64,000 nucleotides of DNA from Williamsia muralis (GTDB lineage Bacteria; Actinomycetota; Actinomycetes; Mycobacteriales; Mycobacteriaceae), in contig NZ_PEBD01000008.1 in assembly GCF_002735905.1 (NCBI RefSeq), positions 806,001 through 870,000 of the forward strand, read 5' to 3'. Shown here in pieces: positions 18,138-26,536 of this stretch. Each line of letters starts with the position of its first letter. Within the stretch, counting starts at the first letter, position 1. The position numbers were made by a program, and so were the translations under genes. The notes under the pieces were generated by a model, which did no database searches, was not told the DNA's origin, and saw only the letters and a program-made list of their open reading frames with translations.

Positions 18138-18698
18138 TCATGCTGGTTCGACGGCGCTCGATCCTGCAGGCGAGGTTGCCGCGGTCGGCGATGAGGTCGT
18201 CGGTCTTGTCGCCGGCGCCCCCCGCGTTCCCGCTTTGAGCAGCTCGTGCGCCGCGGGATTCCCGTCGAGCGCACGGCTCGTTCGCCGGGACACCTTCCAA
18301 CCCTCGTCGGTGCGGACGAACCGCCAGTGGTGCGCAGTCACTCTGTGGACCTGAAACTCGTTGTCTCTCGACAGGATCAACTGTGAGTAGCTGACCGCCG
18401 TTGCCTCGTCGCCTTGCACGGTCACGTGGACGGGTCCTTGGAAATGCGCACAGCCACCAGCGATGAAGCCCTGATGAGTGCGCGAACCCACCATCGCAAT
18501 GATGTCGTCGCGCCCCTCCATGTACAGTCCGTCGACGTCGTAGACACCGTCTGGAATCCACAATGCGGCCACGGCCTCGGCATCGCCGCTGTCGACGAAA
18601 GGGCCGTAGGAGGCCACCAATCGACCGATCTCGCGTTCGTCCTCCAGAAGGCAAAGCCTCGCCTCCAACGCCGACACCCGGTCCTCAGACGTCCTCAC
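18138..18698 (-). CDS. SnoaL-like / NTF2-fold protein
   Basis: 186 aa. LEDEREIGRLVASYGPFVDS, GDAEAVAALWIPDGVYDVDG, then VHRVTAHHWRFVRTDEGWKV is the SnoaL-like_4 pattern (cone-shaped alpha+beta barrel), found in dehydratases, isomerases and ring-hydroxylating accessory proteins. The tail after residue 155 is low complexity (Ala, Thr, Pro). The GTG start overlaps the stop of the LLM gene by 4 bases. Last gene of a leftward four-gene block. Substrate not known. Confidence 0.75.
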   Translation of the reverse strand: MRTSEDRVSALEARLCLLEDEREIGRLVASYGPFVDSGDAEAVAALWIPDGVYDVDGLYMEGRDDIIAMVGSRTHQGFIAGGCAHFQGPVHVTVQGDEATAVSYSQLILSRDNEFQVHRVTAHHWRFVRTDEGWKVSRRTSRALDGNPAAHELLKAGTRGAPATRPTTSSPTAATSPAGSSAVEPA

Positions 18699-19588
18699 GA
18701 AAACGCACCTCCACTTGTGTTCGATCGTTCAGGGGGCACCGACAGATCGGTTAGTTCCCCTAGGGTTGTCAACTGTTCGATGTAATGGTCGGCCGAGGAC
18801 GCCGCGATGGTGACTCCGACTATGGTGGCGCCTGCGGCCGCAGTCGCCACCACCTCGGCACGTGCGTGGTCCGGGTCGCCGGCTGGGTTCAGCGGGCCAG
18901 TCGGGAGGATCACCTCGAAATCCTCCGGCAGAGTCACTGAATCCAGCATCTGTCGCAACCGCTCGCGACCCAGACCGAACGGTACCCACCCATCGCCCAA
19001 CTCTGCAGCGCGACGCAGCGACCTCACGCTACGACCACCGACCCAGATCGGGACATCTGCTTGCACTGCATGGGGTTCGACCAGCATCCCCCCGAAGCGA
19101 TAGTGGGTCCCTTCATACCGCGGTTCGGATTGCGACATCGCGACCTTGACGGCACGAAGCGCATCGTCGGCGAGTTCACCGCGACCACTGAACTCGGCAC
19201 CGAGAAGGTCGAACTCCTCACGGAGCGACCCGACTCCGACACCAAGCGTCACTCGGCCACCGCTGATGGCATCGAGAGTGCCATACCGCTTCGCGATCTC
19301 CAGCGGATGGTGGTAGCCCAACACCAGCACTTGCGTCATGAGCCTTATACGACGCGTTCGTGCGGCGAGGAAGCCGAATGTGGATAACGGGTCCCAGTAA
19401 GTCCCGCCACGCGTGGCCGCCACCTGGGTTGGCACGGCCACGTGCTCGCTGCAGCTCATGTACTCGAAGCCGAGTTCGTCGGCCGCCGCGGCGATGTCGG
19501 CGAACTCAGCGATCCCGGCCGACGCTTCCCATTCCCCGGCGACCCCGGGTAGTCGGGTGACGATCGGGCTTGTGACTCCGATCCGCAC
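18695..19588 (-). CDS. LLM-class (luciferase-like) F420-dependent oxidoreductase
   Basis: 297 aa, one alpha/beta barrel. Features are FEYMSCSEHVAVP, TRRIRLMTQVLVLGYHHPLE, IAKRYGTLDAISGGRVTLGV and GVGSLREEFDLLGA, then PIWVGGRSVRSLRRAAELGD. This combination is typical of the actinobacterial F420-dependent LLM group, which reduces or oxidises substrates with coenzyme F420 rather than using FMNH2 and oxygen. GTG start 3 bases behind the SDR stop codon, so it is in the same operon. Confidence 0.85.
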   Translation of the reverse strand: MRIGVTSPIVTRLPGVAGEWEASAGIAEFADIAAAADELGFEYMSCSEHVAVPTQVAATRGGTYWDPLSTFGFLAARTRRIRLMTQVLVLGYHHPLEIAKRYGTLDAISGGRVTLGVGVGSLREEFDLLGAEFSGRGELADDALRAVKVAMSQSEPRYEGTHYRFGGMLVEPHAVQADVPIWVGGRSVRSLRRAAELGDGWVPFGLGRERLRQMLDSVTLPEDFEVILPTGPLNPAGDPDHARAEVVATAAAGATIVGVTIAASSADHYIEQLTTLGELTDLSVPPERSNTSGGAFS

Positions 19589-19591
19589 CGC

Positions 19592-20446
19592 TCAGCCCCT
19601 CGTCCGAACGGGATCCTCACCGGTATTCGCCTTCTGCGGGAACAATTTCAGCATCCGCTCGTGCTGCTTGAGAATCAGCCCTCGACGGTCGAGCCCGCTG
19701 ATCTCCTCAACACGGGCTGCGTTGCTGCCAGCAACCCATACCGGACCGTCCGCGAGGTGAGTTAGCCCCTCGCGCGCGACATCGTCGGGCTCACTCACGT
19801 TCATCGCACCGCTGAGATTCATCCCGGCGCGCTCCATCGCCGGAGTTCGGGTGACTCCGAGCACGAGTTCGAGTACATCGACGCCATGGTCTCGCAACTC
19901 TAGCCAGAGCGACTCGGCGAAGACTCGGCCAAATGCTTTGACGGCACCGTAGATCGACAGATGTTTGCCGCCCAGATAGCCGCTCATCGAGCCGACCAAG
20001 AGCAGACCACCACTCCCTCGTGCACGCATCTTCGCACCGAAGTGATGGACCAGTGTCAGCTGTGCCGTGACGTTCAGGTCGATGACATTCTGGAAGCGGC
20101 TCAGGTCCCCCTCGACGAAGTCGCTCCCATAACTGTTCGCGCCCGCGTTGTAGACGAGCATGCCGACATCCAAATCCTCTGTGACGGCGAGTATCTGGCT
20201 GACCGAACCGGGGTCGGTCAGGTCGAGAGAGAGTGTGCGCACCTCGACTCCGCGTGCCCCCACCGCGGCAGCGGTCTCCTGCAAGGGCCCGGGTTTACGG
20301 GCGACCAGGACGAGGTTGATCCCGGCATCTGCCAGTTGATGAGCGAATGAGGCGCCCACTCCCTCGGACCCACCTGCGATCACCGCCCATGGTCCGTACT
20401 TGCTCCGATCGACGAGATTTGGCCCGTCAGTTATGGTACCGGTCAT
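19592..20446 (-). CDS. Short-chain dehydrogenase/reductase
   Basis: 284 aa. WAVIAGGSEGVGASFAHQLA (nucleotide binding, GGSEGVG variant), MLVYNAGANSYGS, LLVGSMSGYLGGKHLSIYGA with Ser, then Tyr-x3-Lys in YGAVKAFGR, and a long C-terminal extension to residue 284. The pattern resembles the 'SDR family NAD(P)-dependent' members of steroid or fatty-acid clusters. A GGAAGG ribosome site precedes the ATG. Between the hypothetical protein gene at 20531 and the LLM gene in one leftward operon. Confidence 0.82.
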   Translation of the reverse strand: MTGTITDGPNLVDRSKYGPWAVIAGGSEGVGASFAHQLADAGINLVLVARKPGPLQETAAAVGARGVEVRTLSLDLTDPGSVSQILAVTEDLDVGMLVYNAGANSYGSDFVEGDLSRFQNVIDLNVTAQLTLVHHFGAKMRARGSGGLLLVGSMSGYLGGKHLSIYGAVKAFGRVFAESLWLELRDHGVDVLELVLGVTRTPAMERAGMNLSGAMNVSEPDDVAREGLTHLADGPVWVAGSNAARVEEISGLDRRGLILKQHERMLKLFPQKANTGEDPVRTRG

Positions 20447-20530
20447 TGTTTAGCGCCTTCCCTTTTCATGTACTGCAGTTGCTTCTTCTGTCGTTGCCGC
20501 CTACGGGCACCGAGCGGCAGGCTCGATTGG

Positions 20531-21313
20531 TCACCAGTCGAGGAAAGGCACGATGGTGCGTAGCGACATGCTTGCCAGCGTCCGGACTCCCGAGCCAGGC
20601 TGGCCGTATCCGCGCCGCGCATCAAATGCGCTGTGAGACTGAGTTATTCGATCTGTCGTCGACTTCAGGCCATCGTCGATGTAGACGAGCCGAATCCGCA
20701 TCGAACCCGCCGGATCCGCCGAAATGGCCCGTGGACGCATCGTGACGCTCTGATGATGACTGAAGCTGAAGGTCCATACACCGGCCACGCCGGTGAGACC
20801 GAGCAGTTCCGGTATCAAGGTGCGATCCTCATTTGCATGGTGCTCATGAGCCACCGCCCCTCGCGCGTCGTCGAACCGGGTGAGGGTGAGATGGACACCC
20901 CGGTTCGGACGGTAGGGCAGCACCTCGGCCGACACGAGTGCAGAGGCGGACGCATATCCCTTGATGGGCCGAAAGAAGCCCAGGAGCGGTCGTTCGACCC
21001 CGGGGATCAATGGACCTCGACCCCATTCAAACGAGTCGGCGCCGAGTTGGTTCCATTCTCGAATCGACTGTGCCGCAGGGTCATTGAACCAGTACATCGC
21101 CACGTAGTCGATCGCACCGATTTCGGACGCTGCCGGGGACACGTCGTCCTGTGCCGCGGTGTGGCACCATCGATCGCCCCATGCGACCCCGGGGAGTGCG
21201 AGGTTCTCCGGACGATGGTCCATCAAATGCCATCTGTTGTAGTTCCGGTGGTCGTTGGGAGTGCTGTGCGCAAGCGTCACGAAAGAAAAGAACGCCATTG
21301 GGTGCCGCGCCAT
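20531..21313 (-). CDS. Hypothetical protein, EthD/Dabb-like
   Basis: 260 aa from ATG 21313 (AAAGGGA upstream); a longer frame opens at 21484 but its additional 57 residues are Arg/Lys rich and unconvincing. N-terminus MARHPMAFFSFVTLAHSTPN then DHRNYNRWHLMDHRPENLAL, an aromatic- and His-rich arrangement seen in EthD-type small barrels that accept catabolic ring intermediates. Several 'W..N.PAAQSIREWNQLG' type segments follow. First gene of the four-gene leftward block. I do not recognise the exact family. Confidence 0.6.
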   Translation of the reverse strand: MARHPMAFFSFVTLAHSTPNDHRNYNRWHLMDHRPENLALPGVAWGDRWCHTAAQDDVSPAASEIGAIDYVAMYWFNDPAAQSIREWNQLGADSFEWGRGPLIPGVERPLLGFFRPIKGYASASALVSAEVLPYRPNRGVHLTLTRFDDARGAVAHEHHANEDRTLIPELLGLTGVAGVWTFSFSHHQSVTMRPRAISADPAGSMRIRLVYIDDGLKSTTDRITQSHSAFDARRGYGQPGSGVRTLASMSLRTIVPFLDW

Positions 21314-21504
21314 CGTGTCCCTTTCTACCCATCGTCCCGGAAGCAGTGTTCGCTTTACCAGCGACTGTCGGCCAGTGAGGTCCATCACGTTAGCCGCACT
21401 CTGCGCTTCCCCGATTGAAGCGTCCACGTGAATGGGAAGACGTACCGGCGTCTGCCGGTGCGCTAACTTTTTTTGGCGCGGCATCCGCTGGTTCGCGGCG
21501 GACG
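21314..21504. other. Intergenic region with one copy of a stem-loop repeat
   Basis: Promoter side of the leftward block plus the repeat at 21458-21481. No intact gene seen. Confidence 0.5.
21458..21481 (+). repeat. Stem-loop repeat, left copy
   Basis: GTGCGC-TAAC-T7-G-GCGCGG. A near-identical element in the same orientation lies at 25977-26001. The shared core is GCGCTAAC, a T-rich loop, then GGCGCGG. Confidence 0.45.
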
Positions 21505-21615
21505 CCCTTGAGAGATCACGCCGAGGTGCGCTGGCACATAGTCAGATACTTGTTCGGCGTCAAATTAATACAAACCGCCCGCGGAATCGGCTATCGACTG
21601 GCCGCCAATGGCTAA
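21505..21615 (+). pseudogene. Remnant of an OmpR-type response regulator C-terminus
   Basis: The frame ending at the TAA of 21613-21615 encodes EVRWHIVRYLFGVKLIQTARGIGYRLAANG-like sequence, reported here as key pieces: VRWHIVRYL, LIQTARGIGYRLA. The closing GIGYRL and the preceding (V)H-x-RxL are the hallmark of the winged-helix C-terminus of OmpR/PhoB response regulators. No receiver domain, no recognition helix and no kinase gene are near. The match is short but specific. It is therefore a degraded 3' end rather than a working gene. Confidence 0.55.
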
Positions 21616-21952
21616 AGAATGATTGCCATCCCACCTCTTCACTCGTAGCTAGCGTATGCGCCCCAATTACGATGCTGACGATCGACGCTTCTTCTGATAT
21701 GTCGGTGAAATTGAGTGGTGAGGGTGTAGCCGGTCACCGCTGCCATCTTGAATATGCCTTCGGCCGGAAGGTGGACGTGTGTCTTGCCAGCAAGCTAGAC
21801 GCGTGTTTACATCTATGGTGGCGCCGCGCTGGACCGGAGTCTCTAGCTCTTTCCAGCATGCGTCGCGATGCCGTCCATGCCCGCGGGGTTTTGTCGCAGA
21901 CGTCCTTCCCGCCGCCCTGTAATCGAAACATCCTCTGCCCGAGAGGCATACC
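21616..21952. other. Intergenic region without a recognisable gene
   Basis: About 340 bases between the response regulator remnant and the nitroreductase. Only short, non-family frames on both strands. Presumably contains the nitroreductase promoter; no convincing -35/-10 pair identified. Confidence 0.4.
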
Positions 21953-22687
21953 ATGACCAAGTCTGATTCACCTCCCGTCCCTAGCGAACGACGATCGGCA
22001 CAACTTCCGGAAGACGCGGCGCAGACCTTAGAACACCTCCTTGCCGCCAGGGTCAGCTACCGTGCGTTTAGAGCTGAGCCTGTGCCGGAAGAAACCATTC
22101 GGAAGATTCTGACGACCGCCCAGCTCACAGCGTCATGGTGCAATAGTCAGTCATGGAAGGTTGCCATCACACGCGGGATGGGGACCGACCGGCTGCGCAA
22201 CGCGCTGCACTCCGCGGCGATCAGCGGCACCACCGAGAAACCGGACTTCCCGTTCCCGCGAGAGTACAGAGGCGTGCACCGAGAAAGGCGCCGCGAAAGC
22301 GGGTTCCAGCTTTACAACGCACTCGGCATTGAGAGAGCCGACAGAGCGCGCCAGCAGGAGCAAGCACTGCAGAACTTCAACTTTTTCGGCGCTCCCCACG
22401 TCGCCTTCATCCACACCGACGAAGCCCTCGGCGCGTACGGCGCGGTCGACTGCGGTGGCTACGTGAGCAACTTTCTCACCGTCGCTGCGTCACACGGAAT
22501 CGGCACCGTCGCCCAGGCAGCACTCGCGATGTACCCGACCGTCGTCCGGCGCGAGCTCGATCTAAGTGAAGACAGGTCGATCGTGTGTGGAATCTCGTTC
22601 GGCTACCCCGACCTGGACCACCCTGTCAATTCTTACCGCACCCGTCGGGCTTCTGACGACGAGGTCGTTGACTGGATCGACCAGTGA
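21953..22687 (+). CDS. Nitroreductase family protein
   Basis: 244 aa. LLAARVSYRAFRAEPVPEET (FMN phosphate-binding Arg/Ser region), AQLTASWCNSQSWKVAI, DCGGYVSNFLTVAASHGIGT and the C-terminal GISFGYPDLDHPVNSYRT are all nitroreductase signatures. Such FMN enzymes reduce nitro groups, quinones or enones with NAD(P)H. There is a longer than normal insert with ARQQEQALQNFNFFGAPHVA, as in the actinobacterial 'nitroreductase' of catabolic islands. Stop codon overlaps the crotonase ATG. Confidence 0.85.
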   Translation: MTKSDSPPVPSERRSAQLPEDAAQTLEHLLAARVSYRAFRAEPVPEETIRKILTTAQLTASWCNSQSWKVAITRGMGTDRLRNALHSAAISGTTEKPDFPFPREYRGVHRERRRESGFQLYNALGIERADRARQQEQALQNFNFFGAPHVAFIHTDEALGAYGAVDCGGYVSNFLTVAASHGIGTVAQAALAMYPTVVRRELDLSEDRSIVCGISFGYPDLDHPVNSYRTRRASDDEVVDWIDQ

Positions 22688-23451
22688 TGAACATCGAAGC
22701 ACCGCGGGTGCTCATTGAACGTCACGGGCGGGTACTACTCATCCAAATGAACAGGTCGGCTAAGCGGAATGCCATAGACGCGAAGATGACCGCCGCACTC
22801 GATGCCGCACTCAACGAGCTTGACGATGACCGTGACCTGTGGTGTGGGGTCATCAGCGGTGGCGCCCACACCTTCTGCGCCGGAACAGACCTCATCGAAG
22901 GTCCCGGCGAACCAACCGTCCGCGGTGGTCAATACGGCGTCGTTGGGCGGCACCGCACGAAACCGCTCGTCTCGGCAGTGGAGGGGTTCGCCTACGGGGG
23001 CGGCTTCGAAATGGCCCTGGCCACGGACATCGTGATTGCGGCGAGGTCGGCCCAATTCGGGTTGCCCGAAGTCACTCACGGCGTCGTCGCAAACGCCGGC
23101 GCACTGTTTCGCGCCCCCCGTGCGCTTCCGCCAAACATCGCCAAGCAGATGCTCCTGACCGGTCACCCCATAAGCAGCGCCAGGGCGTACGACCTCGGCT
23201 TGGTCAACGACATCGTTACTGATGGCACCGCCCAATCAGCTGCGCTTGAACTAGCGACCCAGATCGCCTCCAACGCGCCGCTGGCAGTTCAGGCAACCCT
23301 GCGCGCCGTCGACGACATCCTCCGCCGCGACGATCCTCGCGGGTGGAGATTGACCGCCGAAGCTGAAGCAAAGATCCTGTCTTCAAGCGACTTCCGCGAG
23401 GGCATCGAAGCATTTAGTGAGCGCCGCGCAGCGCGTTGGATAAACCGGTAG
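22687..23451 (+). CDS. Enoyl-CoA hydratase/isomerase (crotonase) family protein
   Basis: 254 aa. MNRSAKRNAIDAKMTAALDA, SGGAHTFCAGTDL (oxyanion hole), YGGGFEMALATDIVIAA, FGLPEVTHGVVANAGALFR with the first catalytic Glu position retained. The usual second Glu is not evident in ANAGALFR (standard GG[TS]xRLpr), so hydratase activity is uncertain. ATG 22687 overlaps the previous stop (TGATG); GTG 22684 is an alternative. Co-transcribed with the nitroreductase. Confidence 0.83.
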   Translation: MNIEAPRVLIERHGRVLLIQMNRSAKRNAIDAKMTAALDAALNELDDDRDLWCGVISGGAHTFCAGTDLIEGPGEPTVRGGQYGVVGRHRTKPLVSAVEGFAYGGGFEMALATDIVIAARSAQFGLPEVTHGVVANAGALFRAPRALPPNIAKQMLLTGHPISSARAYDLGLVNDIVTDGTAQSAALELATQIASNAPLAVQATLRAVDDILRRDDPRGWRLTAEAEAKILSSSDFREGIEAFSERRAARWINR

Positions 23452-23952
23452 ATTCCGGCGTACCCTACGAGCCGCCATTCATGTGAAAGCGCGGCAGCGA
23501 GGACCAGTTCGACAAGCTCGCGACGCCTGATCCCTGGAAGGTCCGACGATGAGTTTAGACCCCGCTCCGGGGTGCGCAGGTGTAATAGCCCGGTTCGCCG
23601 CTGTTCTACCGGCCGCGATTAGGAGCCCGGCACCGGAACTCATCCGAAGCACAGGGTGCTCAGTCGATGCCGTACTGCGACCAGCACTCGCCGGGAGCCA
23701 CCAGACCTCTCAAAGCCGCGGCCGGACCCCTTGTTAGACGTGGGCAGTTGAAATGCTGTGCCTCGCTACTCGCCGATTGCCCCCTCGCCTGTCGCGTTAA
23801 GTACTCGCAGCACCGCTGAGTTGACGAATGCCTTGACGCGTCAACACCGCGCCGTTCGTCCGTTGCCCCCGCGGAATAAGAGCCAATATTCGAAGGATCC
23901 GCTCGTTCGACACCTGTCTACTGGCGGCCGTATCGACGTAGAGTCTGTTTGC
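23452..23952. other. Intergenic region holding an operator but no recognised gene
   Basis: About 500 bases. A frame opens at 23758 and runs into the TetR gene, but its N-terminal 65 residues show no family features. The operator at 23907-23920 is the only structured element found. Confidence 0.4.
23907..23920. promoter_or_regulatory. TetR operator copy in front of the regulator gene
   Basis: TCGACA-CC-TGTCTA, 5 of 6 paired positions, 33 bases before the GTG of the TetR gene. Matches the site at 24569-24582 in 12 of 14 positions, suggesting autoregulation. Confidence 0.55.
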
Positions 23953-24534
23953 GTGTCGGAATCTGTGCGTCCAGTCCAAGGTACGCGACGGCGACTAACC
24001 GGGAAGCGGGCAGAAACGGTCCGTAAGTTGTCGGAGGCCGCGGCAGGTCTATTGGTCGAAATCGGCTATCCGGGGTTGACCGTGCAGGCCGTCGCCGAAC
24101 GTGCCGGAGTTACCCGCGCGACGGCCTACATCTACTTCTCGTCCAAAGACCACCTGATCGCCGAGCTGTACTGGCGCGAGTTCTCAGACCCGGAAGATCC
24201 CATCGTGGCCCAGGGGACACCGGCCGAACGCGTGGTCGTGACCATGCGACAGGCGGCGCTGACCCTCGCCGAGCGACCGGCCGTTGCTCGGGCTGCTTAT
24301 CATGCGCTGCTAAGCAACGATGTCGAAGTCCGGGACATCAGGATGCAGCTCGCCGCGGAAATGCGCCGCCGAATCGCCAACGCGCTTGGTCCGAACACGG
24401 ACGACACGCTCGTAGAGCTGCTTGATCTCGTCTACACCGGCGCGGTCATGCGAGCTGGCACGGGACACGTGTCTTACGAGAAGGTCGCCGCGCTGCTTGA
24501 GACTGCGGCGGCACGCGTCATAGCGGGGAGCTGA
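23953..24534 (+). CDS. TetR family transcriptional regulator
   Basis: 193 aa from GTG 23953. HTH near residues 20-65: LSEAAAGLLVEIGYPGLTVQ, then AVAERAGVTRATAYIYFSSK, very typical. The C-terminal ligand-binding domain follows (ERVVVTMRQAALTLAERPAV, LLDLVYTGAVMRAGTGH). An upstream frame adds 65 residues, but the operator copy at 23907 lies within that extension, which argues for the internal start. Followed by the extended SDR on the same strand, whose promoter carries the perfect copy of the operator. Confidence 0.85.
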   Translation: MSESVRPVQGTRRRLTGKRAETVRKLSEAAAGLLVEIGYPGLTVQAVAERAGVTRATAYIYFSSKDHLIAELYWREFSDPEDPIVAQGTPAERVVVTMRQAALTLAERPAVARAAYHALLSNDVEVRDIRMQLAAEMRRRIANALGPNTDDTLVELLDLVYTGAVMRAGTGHVSYEKVAALLETAAARVIAGS

Positions 24535-24556
24535 ACTCCACCAAATCGGAAAAGAG

Positions 24557-24586
24557 TTGACACTCGTATAGACACTTGTCTACTTT
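24557..24586 (+). promoter_or_regulatory. Promoter of the extended SDR with operator between -35 and -10
   Basis: TTGACA at 24557-24562 is a consensus -35; TACTTT at 24581-24586 is a weak -10 at 18-bp spacing. The perfect palindrome TAGACA-CT-TGTCTA (24569-24582) fills the spacer, the classic position for repression by a TetR dimer. Confidence 0.6.
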
Positions 24587-24628
24587 TCGATCACATGGGT
24601 AATCGCATCCAGGAAGAGGTCGAGCGAC

Positions 24629-25624
24629 ATGGTGAATCGAAAGCTCGTGATTGGAGCCAGCGGGTTTTTGGGCTCCCACGTCACTCGCACGCTCGTCGAG
24701 CGCGGGGAGCAGGTCCGGGCCATGGTGCGGTCATCGAGTTCACTACGAGCTCTCGAGGACCTCGACGTCGAGTATTTTGTTGGGGACATCAGCGACACCG
24801 AGTCGATCCGTACTGCCATGAGTGATTGCGACACCGTCTTCTATTGCGTGGTCGACGCCCGTCCATGGTTGCGCGATCCGCGCCCATTGTTCCGCACCAA
24901 CGTCGAGAATTTGCGCACCGTGCTGGAAGTCGCCAGCAAGGCATCACTAAAACGGTTTGTGTACACGAGTTCCATTGCGACACTGCCAATCTCTTCAAGT
25001 CTCGTCGATGAGGGCCACGGTCCCCACAATTGGCTACCCAAAGCTGGAGAATACGTGCGATCCCGCGTGGCAGGGGAGGAACTCGTCCTCGAATACGCAC
25101 GCACGCGGCAACTCCCCGCCGTGGCAATGTGTGTGGCCAACACTTATGGGGCCGGCGACTTCCTGCCCACCCCGCACGGAAGCTTCGTTGCCGCAGCGGC
25201 CCGCGGCAAGATGCCCGTCTACTTCCACGGGACCGGGGCTGAGGTCGTCGGGGTCCGAGACGCGGCTGCGGCGATGGTCCTGGCCGGCGAGCGTGGGCGG
25301 ATCGGCGAACGCTACATCATCTCGGCCGGATTCCGGAACACCCGTGACATCCTGAACACCGCAGCCGAAACCACTGGTGCACCACCACCAAAGTATCCGT
25401 TTCCTCGCCAAGCTTTGGGCATCATTGGCTTGTTCGGCGAGATAGTTGCGGCCATCAGAGGCCGCGATTCACAGATGACGCGCACCACCATGCGCCTGAT
25501 GCACATCATGACGCCACTGGACAACCGCAAGGCGAGGCGCGAACTCGACTGGCATCCCCGACCGCCCGAAGACGCGATTCGTGAGGCGGCACACTTTTTT
25601 TGCCGACGCCCGCGAAACCTCTGA
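24629..25624 (+). CDS. Extended SDR / NAD-dependent epimerase-dehydratase (3-beta-HSD-like) with Lys-to-Arg at the active site
   Basis: 331 aa. NAD-binding KLVIGASGFLGSHVTRTL at residues 5-22, VGDISDTESI, RFVYTSSIATLP with the Ser/Thr, and the catalytic Tyr142 in EYVRSRVAGEE. The normal Tyr-x3-Lys is Tyr142-x3-Arg146 (codon CGC). Later blocks (VANTYGAGDFLPTPHG, GERYIISAGFRN) fit the dihydroflavonol-reductase/3-beta-HSD branch of extended SDRs. AGGAAGAGG precedes the ATG. Target of the neighbouring TetR, judged from the operator. Confidence 0.8.
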   Translation: MVNRKLVIGASGFLGSHVTRTLVERGEQVRAMVRSSSSLRALEDLDVEYFVGDISDTESIRTAMSDCDTVFYCVVDARPWLRDPRPLFRTNVENLRTVLEVASKASLKRFVYTSSIATLPISSSLVDEGHGPHNWLPKAGEYVRSRVAGEELVLEYARTRQLPAVAMCVANTYGAGDFLPTPHGSFVAAAARGKMPVYFHGTGAEVVGVRDAAAAMVLAGERGRIGERYIISAGFRNTRDILNTAAETTGAPPPKYPFPRQALGIIGLFGEIVAAIRGRDSQMTRTTMRLMHIMTPLDNRKARRELDWHPRPPEDAIREAAHFFCRRPRNL

Positions 25625-25976
25625 CGCACCGCGGGCGCGGGTCCCATCATTAAAGTTTGCGCTCAAGACCCCGGTCTCTGTTCGGGCAGCATTGGTTGAC
25701 GTGCAGGCTTCGTCGGCGATGGCGGTAGCGAAGTCTTCGGCAGTCGGTAGGGGCCGGTGGGCCCCTTGGGGCCCGACCCCGGCCGTAATGACAGCTGGTC
25801 AGTCTCGCCTGAACGCCTGCGCCAGAGATCGATCCGCGCTCCGTTGTTTCACTGTTGACGGATTGCGTTGCGCTGCAAACTATTACGTCGAGTATGTACC
25901 GTATGCCGGGCAATCTCGATCGGGCTTCGGTCCGTCCGTAAGTTCGACGACATGCTTGAGGGCGCGCCTGGGCGTG

Positions 25977-26001
25977 CCGCGCTAACTCCTTTTTGGCGCG
26001 G
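25977..26001 (+). repeat. Stem-loop repeat, right copy
   Basis: CCGCGC, a 13-nt T-rich loop, GCGCGG: perfect 6-bp stem. Direct, imperfect repeat of 21458-21481; the loops differ by two substitutions and one base in length. Confidence 0.45.
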
Positions 26002-26360
26002 ACTGAGGCAGTCACCATCGCTTACGGCTCGTCCCCGTTTCCGGGTGCGGTGGTTACTGCTGGCGTGGGCAGGCACGAGGACCGACAGCAGGCATAGTGA
26101 GTGAATTTCTTTTGCGAGTGGGTAGCTCGTCTCCGGGGGAGAGTTTTGCGCTGAATCCACGAGCGCGGGTCGGATCTGTCCACCCTTGACCATCGGCGAA
26201 CGCCTGACGGTCCCTGGTGTAGGCAACGGGTTGTGCAACAGCAGATTTCATGCTTGCGACCGAGGCGATCGCGCGACCACCTCACCAGCGACCATCTTCG
26301 GCAACCACCGCTGCCGTACTCTTCGGGGACCGAGGCCGAGCTCTCCCGCCTGATGTCAGA

Positions 26361-26377
26361 GTCACGATCGACGTGAC
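26361..26377. promoter_or_regulatory. Palindrome upstream of the first Baeyer-Villiger monooxygenase
   Basis: GTCACG-ATCGA-CGTGAC, perfect 6-bp arms, about 160 bases before the start codon. Candidate operator. Confidence 0.4.
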
Positions 26378-26384
26378 ATCCGCG

Positions 26385-26395
26385 AGTGTAACACT
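26385..26395. promoter_or_regulatory. Second palindrome upstream of the monooxygenase
   Basis: AGTGT-A-ACACT, perfect 5-bp arms, 8 bases after the previous palindrome. May be part of the same control region. Confidence 0.35.
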
Positions 26396-26536
26396 GGACA
26401 ATGGCAGTAATGTGGAACCTCTACGTCTGATGACGCACGACAAGCCCGAGTCGCGCGACGTTCCGATGCCGGATCGGTGGGGGGCGAGTGTGTTCCCGAC
26501 CAAGCACCACGTACCTGAAAATGAGAGGCCTGAATC

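Larger units (their letters stand above)
25625..26536. other. Long intergenic region (about 0.9 kb), no recognisable gene
   Basis: Open frames on both strands are short, Arg/Pro/Ser rich and match no family I know. It contains the right copy of the stem-loop repeat (25977-26001) and two palindromes at 26361-26395 near the monooxygenase promoter. It could be a decayed gene region; none was identified. Confidence 0.5.

Noticed and set aside
25650-26018. Possible gene on the minus strand in the long intergenic region
   Set aside because: Arg-rich, no start with a ribosome site and no recognisable family; treated as non-coding or decayed DNA.
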